Shown here one piece after another: positions 10,011-20,139 of a stretch of 24,811 nucleotides of DNA. The notes under the pieces were generated by a model that had not been told where the DNA came from, did no database searches, and was given only the letters and a program-made list of their open reading frames with translations. Position 1 is the stretch's first letter, and the number at the start of each line of letters is the position of its first letter. The translations under genes were made by a program, and so were the position numbers. Source of the stretch: Fragilariopsis cylindrus CCMP1102 (lineage: Eukaryota > Bacillariophyta > Bacillariophyceae > Bacillariales > Bacillariaceae); NCBI GenBank assembly GCA_900095095.1, contig FMBT01000682.1:1-24811 (forward strand). Direction: 5' to 3'.

Positions 10011-10995
10011 AAATGTACATTGTGTACTGTATGGTGATGTGAGTGGTGTGTTCTCTCAAAGATTTTGAGTAATACTAGTACTGTAGCAAAAGAATGTCAC
10101 CCACCATGATCGATAGAGAGAGTTAATGCAATAGTAGTGATAAATGTTTGTTTTCTGCTACTAATATACTGTAGCGCTCCCTGCTCTTTGGCTGGTGCTA
10201 GAGTTAGCGCGAAAACACTGCTTCTTTTGTTGAGTAGCTACTACCGGTAAAGCGTCACCTTCTTTCTAGGTTCAATCAATATACATATACAGTACCGTAG
10301 GAGGAGGAATATAAGTGTGTATATTGATAATTTGATCTCTCATGGATGGACGACTTGATGAGTGTATTGTATAGTATTGTAATATGAAATACAACGCATT
10401 TTATAATAATTCATTTATTTTGAAAGAAATTCCTACTATTAAATTATAACACACTTCTTTTTTCTTCCTTCTTGTTCACTACAACAGGGCACAGGTTCAG
10501 TAAGTAGTAGAGTAATTAGTTCTGTCTCCAATAATCCACCTCACTCTCGCGGATCGAAACGACTTGAAAACTAGCACAATATTGCTACTACTGTATTGGG
10601 TTCGACGACGACGACCGTCCGACCGAAACGACCACACCACTGAAACGGGCATTGGATCAGTACAAACAATTCGTTCTTTCTTTTTTCGTACTTCTTCCCC
10701 CCCGTATACACAAATATTCTTATTCAATTAATTAATTCATCATCATCATCAGAAATAAAATTTAGGACTAGTACACTTGATATAATAATAGTGTATTGTA
10801 CACGTCCACGCACACGTATACCCTCCCTTCTTCTTTTTCAAATCATAAAATGAAAAAAACATACATATAATACCAAACATATATAACGGATAAGAATCGA
10901 ATTCGGTAAAAATAGGAATGATTCGAAATCGACTTTCGATACACTCCGAGATCCCGCCTCGATGCGAATCCTTTTTTTTCTCATTTCCTATTTAC

Positions 10996-11988
10996 TTAAA
11001 CTTTTGGGCTACAGCAGCAGGAATAGGCTTGTGTAGTATTGAAGTTGGTGGGTGGGGTAGCGATTATAGGTAGGAATAATGGAAGAACAGATTTCGTTAG
11101 AAAGGCGAGGAGAGAAGAAAAAAATTTATATAAATATATCACAAGATTCGAACAACAACAACTTTACATTACCTTCACGGGGATAAGTTTTGCAACTCAT
11201 AACCCCACTCTTAATTTCAGTGATCAATCCGATCACTGGATAAAGCCATAATCCATATGCGATGATAGAGACAATAATGCTGACAGTCATTCCAGCTGTG
11301 TTGTATGCTACGGGGGCAATGGATACATAAAGGGACCATCCAAATTGAACAAGGATGAAGAAGACCACAGTACCAAGCATACATACACTGAATCTAAGTG
11401 CAGCAACGAGAGCGAAGATGGAAAAGCACATAAAAGGGCATAGATAACGATATGACTACCATCTCAGCTGCACCGTCTGTCAAATCTTGTTGGTTCTCGT
11501 CGGTCAGTCTAAATTGTCGCTATTATTATTTACAATAGCTACAGCCCCAATCCCCGTAGCAAAAATAATGATCGCAATGATATTCCAAACAATGCCTACT
11601 ATAGAACCAGCGACAACAGCTCGACGATAGTCACACAAGCAACCACCTATTTATTTTTTGATTATATTTATAGGAAAGAATAGGAATGCAGTAGAGGGAT
11701 TGATGATTTGAATGAGTCGGCAATTTGGTACAATCATAGAAAAATACAGCAGAGATACCAATATACGTCAGGTCAGGTCACGTCTACAGCATGCACAATT
11801 ATGTACCGTAGTTCAACACAAAGACAAAGACAAACAACAAGCACACGTATTTAAATTATTATTTCAGAACTACTTACAGCATTTCGCTCCAATCTTTTCT
11901 TGATCTCTCATTGGAATACCAGTAGCAGCTGCGGCGACTGGAACAGCAGCGGTTGCTACGGGGGTTTCTCCTTTTCTACGTCACTCAT
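10996..11988 (-). CDS. four-helix Cys-capped membrane protein, diatom-specific family (three exons, two single-base breaks)
   Basis: The exons are 11878-11988, 11173-11646 and 10996-11027, with GT-AG introns 11647-11877 and 11028-11172. The start is the ATG at 11986-11988 (MSDVEKEK). The first junction makes KCCGCLCDYRRAVV. Exon 2 holds four hydrophobic segments: after RRAVV; MVVISLSMPFMCFSIFALVA; MLGTVVFFILVQFGWSLYVS; and MTVSIIVSIIAYGLWLYPVI. They are followed by LITEIKSGVMSCKTYPRE. The last exon adds AYSCCCSPKV and TAA. A CC-C-C cluster before the first helix and a YPRE..SCCC tail are marks of a small membrane-protein family I know only from diatoms; function is unknown. The cysteine clusters suggest acylation at the membrane face, an inference. 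The frame breaks once at a five-base run (11960-11964) and once near 11511-11513; one base each repairs it. Exon structure is well supported; whether the gene is functional is open. Confidence 0.8.
11028..11172 (-). other. intron 2 of the four-helix membrane protein gene
   Basis: On the minus strand the donor is GAAG|GTAATG and the acceptor ACAAG. The splice turns a truncated tail into YPREAYSCCCSPKV, which fits the family C-terminus. Confidence 0.75.
11647..11877 (-). other. intron 1 of the four-helix membrane protein gene
   Basis: On the minus strand GTAAGT starts the intron and AAATAG ends it. The joined codon is TGT, giving KCCGC. Confidence 0.78.
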
Positions 11989-12016
11989 GATGATTACTGA
12001 TAGGCTGATTAATTAA

Positions 12017-12036
12017 TTGGTTGGTTGGTTGGTTGG
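12017..12036. repeat. (TTGG)5 microsatellite
   Basis: Five perfect TTGG copies lie about 30 nt upstream of the ATG of the four-helix gene, so they probably fall in its 5' UTR or core promoter. Confidence 0.9.
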
Positions 12037-12500
12037 TACGATAGTGGAAGTTTTATGGTTTGAATGTGAAGTGTTTTGATTTGTTTCGTTTCGCTTCAAA
12101 AGACTTCAAAAATCAAAAAAAAGCAGGTGATGTTCTTTTTGTAATACTGTGTATACCGTATTCAGCGAAAAAAGATCCAGTTCAAAGAGAACACTGATTC
12201 TTGGAACCGAAACGATCGCGTCATTGGTCCGGAGAATTTTTTAAAACACGCGCCGGGCAAGGTAATGGCAAAAAAGAACTGTCAAATCTTTTTTAATCGA
12301 GCTAGTCAAGTTTGATTAGATTATTTCTGTGAAACAGTTGGAAATTATTTAATTTTTTTTTTAATCCATCCACAATGGCGCTTTTCCTCATTTTTAGACC
12401 ATACTAGATACCACCAAACAATAGTCGGTACCTCAACATAGCTATAAATGACATATTGACCAAGGGGATTGGTCTAAATTGCTCTAAAATGTAAGTATTT

Positions 12501-12538
12501 GATGAATTTCTGATGAATTTTCATCAGAGATATTCATC
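12501..12538. other. two-layer palindrome
   Basis: CTGATGAA (12510-12517) and TTCATCAG (12520-12527) form a perfect inverted repeat around TT. Outside it GATGAAT (12501-12507) pairs with ATTCATC (12532-12538). It could fold as an interrupted hairpin of 15 pairs. Confidence 0.6.
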
Positions 12539-12907
12539 GGTTACTAGGAAAATGCTTTAAACACAGGTTTTTTTTAGTGGGAGAAGAAAGGAAAGATGCG
12601 AAGTAATAATTATACAATATTAGCATAGAATAGTCGACATAATGCACATAATGCGAGTATCGATATCATTGCCATTCTTTTCCATCTAGAAATCATGTTT
12701 GCCACCACCGCACCACCACCATACTTTTGTAATAATCATAGATAAAGAAAAGTGGTTCGTTATTAACAACCTTTGCCATTTTCAATAAATATCATAGATA
12801 ATATTGTAGAAGTGAGTGACTTCCATCGATTCATTTCATATTTACCTACAAGTACACCAAGATAGCGCTAGTCTAGCAAGATTGTGGCTCTATCGTTGTC
12901 GTACATG

Positions 12908-12943
12908 CAAACAAACAAACAAATAAAGAAACAAACAAACAAA
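12908..12943. repeat. CAAA tetranucleotide runs
   Basis: Four CAAA copies (12908-12923) and three more (12932-12943) are separated by AAG-containing sequence; non-coding. Confidence 0.85.
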
Positions 12944-13136
12944 GAAGCAGCAAGTCAATCCCCGTTCGTTGTAAAGTCTGGTCTTCCTCATTATTCGCAT
13001 TGGAAAATGGATACCACTTTAAAGCTACTCTAAATCCATAGGTCATAATATATACGTGCATATTGCATTTGCTAATTTAATTCGAGTCTGATTAATTTTC
13101 TTTCTGTATATTATACTTCCTCCGTGCGTGAAAATG

Positions 13137-15482
13137 TCACGCGATACGTCCGAACACAATATCCGTTGCACTGAAGTATTCGAGCTCTAATTCTTGAATC
13201 CGTTCTTCTGACCAATGATATTGTTTCAAGCATTTGATCATGGTAGTAATAGTATAAATATCTGGTCCTTCTTTGATTTTCTTTTTTATTTCTTGAAGTA
13301 TATTTTCTACCTCGATTGGAGCATTTAAATTTCCTGAATTGGCCCATGCATCAAGAAGGATGTTATATGTAAACAAATTTGGTTTCGCATTTGTGTTACC
13401 AGAACTATAGTCAGCTTTCATCATAGTAAATACTAGATTTGTACCCTCAATATCACCTCGTCGTGCATGAGCATCCATTACAGCAGCATACGTCACTACA
13501 TTCGGTCTAATCTTTTTGTTGCAATCTTCGTTGTACATTGTTATCATAGTCTGTAGAATATCGAGAGCATGGCTTGGAGCTTTGGGTCGATTTGTTGACT
13601 TACTCCAGCAGTTAATGACAGCATTATAGGTGGCAGTACCGGGACTTTCTTCTAGATCACCATTATTGTACAACTCAATCATTTCCATTAACAGTCGTTG
13701 GGCCTCCTTTGGTGCATCGTGATTGTTGGATTTCGACCATGCATCGATCAGAATGGTATAGCTTTTTATATTTGGTGTTGCATTTTTGTTACCAGAATTG
13801 TAATCCTCCTTCATCCTATTGAATACCATATTCGTACCATCGACATCCCCTTGTCTCGCATACGCATCCATTACAGCGGCATACGTGATTGTATCCGGCC
13901 TCACAGCTTGTTGTTGGTTGCCATCTTCTTCTTCTTGATATTTTGCTATCATTGTATTCAGAATATTCAGAGCACGACTTGGACCTTCCGGTCGGTTGGA
14001 CTTGCTCCAGCAATTGATCACCACGTTGTAGGTGATAGTATTGGGCCTCTCTTCCAGACCATTAATAATTCCCATTAACAAAGACTCGGCTTGAGTAGGT
14101 GCATCTGGACTGTCGGATTTTGACCACGAATGAATAAGAATGTTATAAGTTTGTATATTTGGTGTAGTATAATTGTTCATCATCGTAAAGACTTTATTTG
14201 CACCATCAATATCACCTTGTCGTGCATGAGCATCAATTATAGAATTATAGGTGATGGTATTGGGTCTTGCAGCTTCGTTGCCATCTTCATACTTCGAGAT
14301 CATTGTGTCAAGAATACCGAGAGCACGACCGAGAGCTTCGGGTCGGTTGGACTTACTCCAACAATTTATAGCGCTGTTGTAGGTGATCGTATTGGGTCCT
14401 TCTTCTAAGTCCCCTCTAGCATACCATGCATCGATGGTGGCTACTAGTTTTTCAGCAATTTCTGGTATATCCTCACGGTCCGATTTCGAACAAGCATCGA
14501 TCATCGCACTGAATGTGATCACGTTAGGCTTGGCACGTTCATTGTGTTCATTTTTATAATCATTGAGTTGCAGTTTAAAGACACCCATGGCACCATTATA
14601 ATCTCCTCGACGTGCAAAGGCAGTAATAACACCAGTATACGCAAAAACATTCGGTCGAATACTAGACGGACGATTGTTGTGGTTGTTACTATCTTTTTTA
14701 TAGACGGCAGTCATTTTGTTTAATATAGCCAGGGCTTGTTGTGGAGCATCCTTATGTCGTGATTTACTCCAAGTATTGATCACTTGTGTACAATCGATGA
14801 CATCCACTGTTTGTCGACTCTGTCGTCCTTTATATCCTTTTATTAGGATGTTTTTATTTTCCTTTATGTTGGGATCGTAATATCGAAACATTTCTCGCAA
14901 TGCCTGTGCCGCTTCATTTGGAGCATGTCGAGATCGTTCTCGTGACCATTTCCGAATATCGTCTCTCAATAATTGTATATTGGGTATGGTAGTAGTTTCT
15001 TCCTCTTCGTTTCTTCCTTTGTCGTCTTCTTGCTGCTTCCCATTATCATTATCTTCATTATTATTATCATTATCATTATTATTATTATCATTATCGTTAT
15101 CGTTATTATTTGCAAAAAGTCTAAAATAAGAATAGTAATTATTTTTATTTTTATTGCCATAAATAATAAGAGATGACGAATGTAACGACGATGTAGGATT
15201 ATTCGTATTCTGAGATAATAGCTCAGTATTTGTTATTGGTGTTGCTGTTGCTGTTCTCGTTATGGGATGATGATGATGATGATGACGATACACCGCTTTC
15301 GTCGTCGTCGTCGTCGTCGTCGTCGTAGTGAATGCTGCAACGTTATAAATCCCAGACGACGGCGACGATGACGACGATACTACTGCCAGCAACAATAGTA
15401 GCGTCCCCAACAACGGAAATAAAAGAAGGACTGGGGATAGGTAGAACTTGAAGAATAATGGCAACGATGCCATCGTCATCAT
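13137..15482 (-). CDS. pentatricopeptide repeat (PPR) protein, probably plastid-targeted
   Basis: One intact frame encodes 781 residues from the ATG at 15480-15482. Residues 10-36 are strongly hydrophobic, then Ser-rich, then NVAAFTTTT (48-55). A signal peptide followed by an A-x-A-F-like site is the bipartite signature for diatom plastid import, so a plastid location is likely. A Thr/His run and an Asp/Asn run (127-147) follow. From about 228 there are 13 P-type PPR helices pairs. TYN/INCWSKS-type units start near 231, 364, 481 and 616; DAxARxGD-type near 278, 408, 530 and 661; IDAWSKS-type near 320, 442, 571 and 702; a last unit is near 741. This is a three-motif super-repeat present four times. 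P-type PPR proteins bind single-stranded organelle RNA and act in processing or stability; no DYW, SMR or other catalytic tail is present. The RNA target is unknown. Confidence 0.88.
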   Translation of the reverse strand: MMTMASLPLFFKFYLSPVLLLFPLLGTLLLLLAVVSSSSSPSSGIYNVAAFTTTTTTTTTTKAVYRHHHHHHPITRTATATPITNTELLSQNTNNPTSSLHSSSLIIYGNKNKNNYYSYFRLFANNNDNDNDNNNNDNDNNNEDNDNGKQQEDDKGRNEEEETTTIPNIQLLRDDIRKWSRERSRHAPNEAAQALREMFRYYDPNIKENKNILIKGYKGRQSRQTVDVIDCTQVINTWSKSRHKDAPQQALAILNKMTAVYKKDSNNHNNRPSSIRPNVFAYTGVITAFARRGDYNGAMGVFKLQLNDYKNEHNERAKPNVITFSAMIDACSKSDREDIPEIAEKLVATIDAWYARGDLEEGPNTITYNSAINCWSKSNRPEALGRALGILDTMISKYEDGNEAARPNTITYNSIIDAHARQGDIDGANKVFTMMNNYTTPNIQTYNILIHSWSKSDSPDAPTQAESLLMGIINGLEERPNTITYNVVINCWSKSNRPEGPSRALNILNTMIAKYQEEEDGNQQQAVRPDTITYAAVMDAYARQGDVDGTNMVFNRMKEDYNSGNKNATPNIKSYTILIDAWSKSNNHDAPKEAQRLLMEMIELYNNGDLEESPGTATYNAVINCWSKSTNRPKAPSHALDILQTMITMYNEDCNKKIRPNVVTYAAVMDAHARRGDIEGTNLVFTMMKADYSSGNTNAKPNLFTYNILLDAWANSGNLNAPIEVENILQEIKKKIKEGPDIYTITTMIKCLKQYHWSEERIQELELEYFSATDIVFGRIA

Positions 15483-16305
15483 ATATTGTCCCTTCCTATT
15501 TATTTCGTTGCTAGTTATCCGGTCCTTCTATTTGTTTAATGATGGATGCATGCATGCGTTTATATCGTACCGGTACGGTACTGTACCAGGTATGTTGTTT
15601 GAGAAAAAATTTGGTCAGATCGCATCTTTCAAATTTTTCTTGTTGTGAAATGTGATGTTTCTTTGTGATGTTTATTTGTGGTTGGTCGTGGGAGAAGATT
15701 TCAAACGTGGGTCCTAAAGTATAGTGCAACGTGACGACACTAATTCTGTCTTTAGCTATGATCGTATTTTTCAGTCGTGTATCTCCTTCCACAGACCCTG
15801 AAAAATAAAAAAATGCAGAAGAAAATATATACTTGTACTAGAACGTTTCCTGCAACAAAAGTATCGAAAACGTGAGAAAGTAAACATCATGACCGAGTGG
15901 TGGAGTACAATTAAGTTCAAAGTTAGATGATCCGATCCCATCGACACTGCTATCGGAAGTCATTGTGTTTATTAATTTAGTTCAGCTATAGGCAGGCTGT
16001 ACAATACAATGTACGGTATGTATAATAATATTATGTTGACAATAGTTAAAGTGTTAACGCTTGAAGCTTATGATGGCAATTAACAACAACAACAACAAAC
16101 CGATCGAATAGTTACGTTTTAAACTCCACGTATCGTACGTTTATTATTAAATAGTGAACGGAAGTATTTACTTAGCGAATATGTCCTATAGCTTTTTTAT
16201 CTTTGTTTTTGTTTTGATATAGTATGCCATACATGTTTGTGTGTAAAGGTGTAAGCATCGTAGTGATAAATCGTTTTTATAATCAGTTAGCAACGATCTT
16301 ATCAA
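15483..16305. other. intergenic region upstream of the PPR gene
   Basis: This is the presumed promoter and 5' UTR of the PPR gene, plus the 3' flank of the esterase gene; both genes are on the minus strand. A TGCATGCATGC stretch (about 15546) and the perfect palindrome CGTACCGGTACG (15566-15577) lie about 65-95 nt above the start codon. I find no gene. Confidence 0.5.
15566..15577. promoter_or_regulatory. 12-bp palindrome upstream of the PPR start, possible regulatory site
   Basis: CGTACCGGTACG is a perfect palindrome 84 nt before the PPR ATG and is followed by another near-palindrome, GGTACTGTACC. Position and symmetry suggest a dimeric factor site; nothing else supports it. Confidence 0.2.
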
Positions 16306-19300
16306 TTAGTAACGATCTAAGGTATGGTATTTTTTTGTGGTAAGGAGTACGATCGTAACAGAACATACAAGCGGTGAGACAGCAAGACAAACAAACAGAA
16401 GTATTCTAGAATGAAGATGGTAACGAAACAAATAGTGAAAGAAAGCGTATATACACTTACATCGAATTCGTTCCCAAAAGTCGCATGTGCAGTCACGTTC
16501 TACGAGACGTCCTTCGGGAGGCCATTGAAGTTCAATAAATTGTGGAAAGAAGTCATCATCCCAGTATCCATGACTGCTTCTGCTGCTGCTGCTGCTGCTT
16601 CCCCCAATTCCGCCACCGAAATCGCCAAAAGGGAGTCCTCCGGGCCGGTCATAATCTCCACTCAGACCTCTTCCTAGGACACCCATATCTTGTGCCATCT
16701 GTTGGATCTGTTGGATCATGTCATAATTACCATTGATGTTACTATTTTCATCGGAAGAAGAACTACCACCCGTAGTGATATTCCATCGTGACAAGTATAG
16801 ACGCAGGGCACTCAATGGACTGTCTCCGTTAATAGAACTAGATGGTGGCTTGTTGCGTTTCAATTCAGTCCTTAAGGAATCATCTTCGACTACTTCCATA
16901 TTTAAAACTTCCAAGGCTCGCTTCCGGAATGCTTGATCAACATTCGATTCTAGTAGATCTTCATCTTCGTTACTAGTCCCATCGTCTTCCTCCAGATCCA
17001 CGTCTCGCCATATATTAAACAATGTTCTTTCATCCTTTTCCCATCGAAGGTTTTCTTCGTCAACATTATTGAGATCGATGGAGTGCGGTATATATCGCCA
17101 GGGAATCCATTCTACGTTACTCTCTTCGTGATTAGGATTTCCGGATCTTGCAAATGCAACCCATCGTTGAGCCATGTCGTGTGCGGTTTCTTCGTCAGAA
17201 TCTTCAAGAAAGTAATCCCCAAACATGTGTCGCAATATTTGTTGAAACCGTGAAGTATAGTTCGAGAGCTGATTAGGTAAAGGAAATGATGATGAGGAGC
17301 AAGATCCAGTCGGTTTTTGTTGTTCACATCCACTGCCGTCGTTCTCGTTTTCCTCATCCTCGTCATCGCCATCATCATCATCATCATGTAAACACCCTGA
17401 TATGAATGAATGAGGTCGGTATATGGATATTCAGGTGCAACCGGGGCCTCCTTTTGGGCAATAGAGCTCAATGTACTGTAGTCACTCCGAATTATATCCA
17501 TAGATTCAAACACATACGGAAGCTCTGCGGTGTGACAAGACTTTCCCCAACATTCTGGGAATCCAGCTTTGAGAGAGATGGACAGAGAAACAGAGAGGAA
17601 CAAAAACCATACTGAAGATGAGAAATGAAGTTTACACCATGCGTCACAGAGATAGAGAGGCAGAAAACAAAAACAGAGTATGTTCTTCTACAATATTAGT
17701 ATTACATACGAATGTGAGTTGGTTGGGAGAAACGATAAACGTAAACGTTGTTCCGATTATCCTGGTTGTTGTTCCGATTATCTTGGTTGTGGTTTGTCCT
17801 TCCAAAGGATCGTTTTTCGTTATATCGATACTTGCTTTTCTTGACACGTTGTAGACTCAATTGATGCGCATACATCCAAGAGGGGCACCTAAATAGGTAA
17901 TCAGTAATGATTCGACTCATAACGGGACGATAATCCAATGAGATCTTAGCTGCCTCTCTCAATGCTCGTTCCTTAGCCTTTCGCTTCATATTGTCTAGTT
18001 TTTGTTGTTGACGTGATTTGACTTGTTCGGGATCTGCTGATGGTGTAAACGCATGCCACCATCTCTTGAAATCCTCGTCACCATTTCCTTCTTTTTCTGC
18101 ATCCTCTTTTTGGGATTTGTTTTCTGTTACGTTTCCGCCACTCGAACTTCCCCCTCTTGTCGTCGTAGATGTATGTAATAGTGTCCTGTATTCTTCCTCG
18201 AGTTCTTGTTGATTTTCCAAAAAGTATTGCTTCTTCATTTCCTCTGAGACTTGCTTTTCTGCCAAGGCGGCGGCATCGGCTTCAAGTTGTGCAACGTATG
18301 GTCGATAATGTTTGAGTACACGCGGGGCTGAATCCTTAAACAAAGCTCCTACAAACATCCAATACACTGTTTTGCTCATCGTTAAAGGGAATGCACCATG
18401 AACGAACAATTCTCCCTCATGCTTATTAGTACCAATGATAATAGGAATATGATCTGGCACTAGATTCAAATTGTGTAATGGTTGTGTAACATTAACGGCA
18501 AATTTTGTCTTCGATTCGCGACGATGATTAAATCGACTTCTAGAATTGCTATACGGGTCAGTAGAGAAGAGAGACCGTTCTTTTCCCCACTCCTCTCTTC
18601 GTTGTATCGAATATGACGACGATGATGATGATGATGATGATGATGACGGAGCTGAAGTAGGAGCGAACATTGGCATCTGCTGTGTAGTATGTGAACCCGA
18701 TGTCGTTAAGGTCGGTCCCCATGCAAAAAAGTCACCTACGCTTCTTGGGATACCTAGAACGGCCAAAATGTAACAGGAACGGGATATTAGTCAAGAAAGA
18801 AGCATTATCTCGACTCATCACACGATACGATATGATATAACAATATAAGACAAAATAAGAAGAACTTACCCATCAAACTGGATTGTGCCCGCATAATTTC
18901 TTCTACAGCCTCTGTCCTCATACACTCTAAGTCACGACAGTCGACGGTCCGACGTAATGCATCCCCTAAAAAGTCTGCAACGACGACACTACGAAATTGA
19001 TATCCCATTGGATTAGACTGTAATATAGCTTTATGAAACAAACCATCATTCTGCATTTGTAAATGTAATCCAATCATAACAGCCCCAGCCGATTCACCAA
19101 ATAATGTAATACTATTTGGATTACCACCAAAACTTTCTATCCGTCGTTTGACGAAGTGTAATGCGGCCCGTTGGTCCATCTGAAAAACGAAAGAACAAAG
19201 AAAAAGGAAGATGAAATGAGCGAGAAATTAAAAGAATACATAAAATGAATGGATCGAATTCTCTTATTTCGATACATACAATATATTATGATACATAATA

Positions 19301-20124
19301 TAGTAAACGTAACGTACCAAACCATAATTACCATTCAGACCAAGTTCATTACTAACTAAGAACCCTAATGCACCTAAACGATAATTAACAGTAACAACAA
19401 CTACACGTTCTTCTTGTGCTAATCTACGTGCATTATATTCTGGTCGATCTCCACTACCCTGTTGGAATGCACCACCATGTAACCAAACCATAACTACCGA
19501 AACAAAAACAAACCAAAGAATTAGCATTTGATACAGGGGCAGAAGGGACCAAAGTTAAAAAAAAAGAGTGAAATAAATATATATATCCAATATCTACCGT
19601 AGCGTACTTACCAGGTAATAATTGCGATGGTGTGGTGGTGGTTTCCGATGCTGCTGCTGCACCTGCTGGTGTAAATATATTTAAATATAAACAATCTTCG
19701 GACATTTTATTTGGATCCGCAAAGGGATTCATGATAGGATCGACTATCTGATAACAATCGGTACCATAATTCGAGGAATCTAATATTTGTGGTGACCACT
19801 TCGGTGGTTCTTGGGGTGGTGCAAACCGTAAACTACCTACCGGTGGTGCTGCGTAGGGTATACCACCAAAAAAATCAACACCCAGATTATGTGTCCGTGT
19901 CCCTTGCACTATCCCTAATCCCTGTAATGTAACACGTACAGGTATAGCTGAATCAGAATTAGAATTAGAATTTGAGTTACCAGTAGATGATGAGGATGAT
20001 GATGATGAACTTGAACTCGAACTCGGAGATGAATAAGAAGAAGATTCATAATATCGATTCTGATTTTGATTTTGGTATTGATTCTGACTTTGCTGCTGGG
20101 CATAGCAGCATGTTGTTGTTGCAT
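16306..20124 (-). CDS. type-B carboxylesterase (alpha/beta hydrolase), five exons, one frame break
   Basis: The exons are 19612-20124 (start uncertain), 19318-19493, 18870-19179, 17710-18753 and 16306-17576. Introns are GT-AG: 19494-19611, 19180-19317, 18754-18869 and 17577-17709. All junctions restore conserved runs, for example VMVWLHGGAF and NYGLMDQRAALHF. Marks of the family are GGIPYAAPPVGSLRF, EDCLYLNIFTP, the oxyanion HGGAF, the nucleophile in GESAG, the acid in GTNKHEGELF and the histidine in SCHTAELPYVF, so the triad is complete. It should hydrolyse carboxyl esters in a secretory or extracellular place; the substrate is unknown. Exon 4 carries a charged helical insert (EADAAALAEKQ...) and a Gly/Ser stretch. 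The frame shifts once near 17396-17400 (GGG), after APEYPYTDLIHSYQ. In the main first-exon frame I see no ATG; the ATG at 20124 works only if 60 nt are spliced out. The 3' end may be unspliced, giving a hydrophobic tail, or spliced at 16460. Confidence 0.8.
17577..17709 (-). other. intron 4 of the esterase gene
   Basis: On the minus strand the donor is GTATGT and the acceptor CAAAG. The junction reads THIPGFPECWGKSCH and leads into the catalytic histidine block. Confidence 0.75.
18754..18869 (-). other. intron 3 of the esterase gene
   Basis: On the minus strand the donor is GTAAGT and the acceptor TTCTAG. The junction codon is GGT, giving SSLMGIPRSVGDFF. Confidence 0.78.
19180..19317 (-). 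other. intron 2 of the esterase gene
   Basis: On the minus strand the donor is GTACGT and the acceptor TTTCAG, phase 0. It joins NGNYGL to MDQRAALHFV, a hallmark block of type-B esterases. Confidence 0.8.
19494..19611 (-). other. intron 1 of the esterase gene
   Basis: On the minus strand the donor is GTAAGT and the acceptor GGTAG. The junction codon is GTT (Val), giving LLPVMVWLHGGAF. Confidence 0.78.
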
Positions 20125-20139
20125 TATTTGAGAATATTG

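Larger units (their letters stand above)
8696..10995. other. 2.3-kb AT-rich non-coding region
   Basis: I find no gene here. The stretch holds a cluster of short related repeats around GTGACACA (9129-9945), an AG dinucleotide run, a 17-base C run, a GC-rich hairpin at 9537-9561 and a perfect GTGCGCGCAC palindrome near 9653. The short frames in it have no family match and no coding bias. It would contain the promoter side of the glycosyltransferase-like relic and the 3' UTR of the four-helix gene. Confidence 0.6.
11989..13136. other. intergenic region, AT-rich
   Basis: This lies between the start of the four-helix gene and the stop of the PPR gene, both on the minus strand. It contains a TTGG run, a CAAA run and a two-layer palindrome at 12501-12538. 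I see no coding sequence. Confidence 0.55.

Noticed and set aside
10497..10727. 76-residue minus-strand frame in the 2.3-kb spacer
   Set aside because: No similarity, no plausible start context, and flanked by AT-rich non-coding DNA.
12873..13061. 62-residue minus-strand frame with a Leu/Cys/Phe-rich run
   Set aside because: The hydrophobic run is only the translation of the CAAA repeat on the other strand.
15511..15792. 93-residue minus-strand frame upstream of the PPR gene
   Set aside because: No domain or signal; overlaps the palindromic promoter-like stretch.
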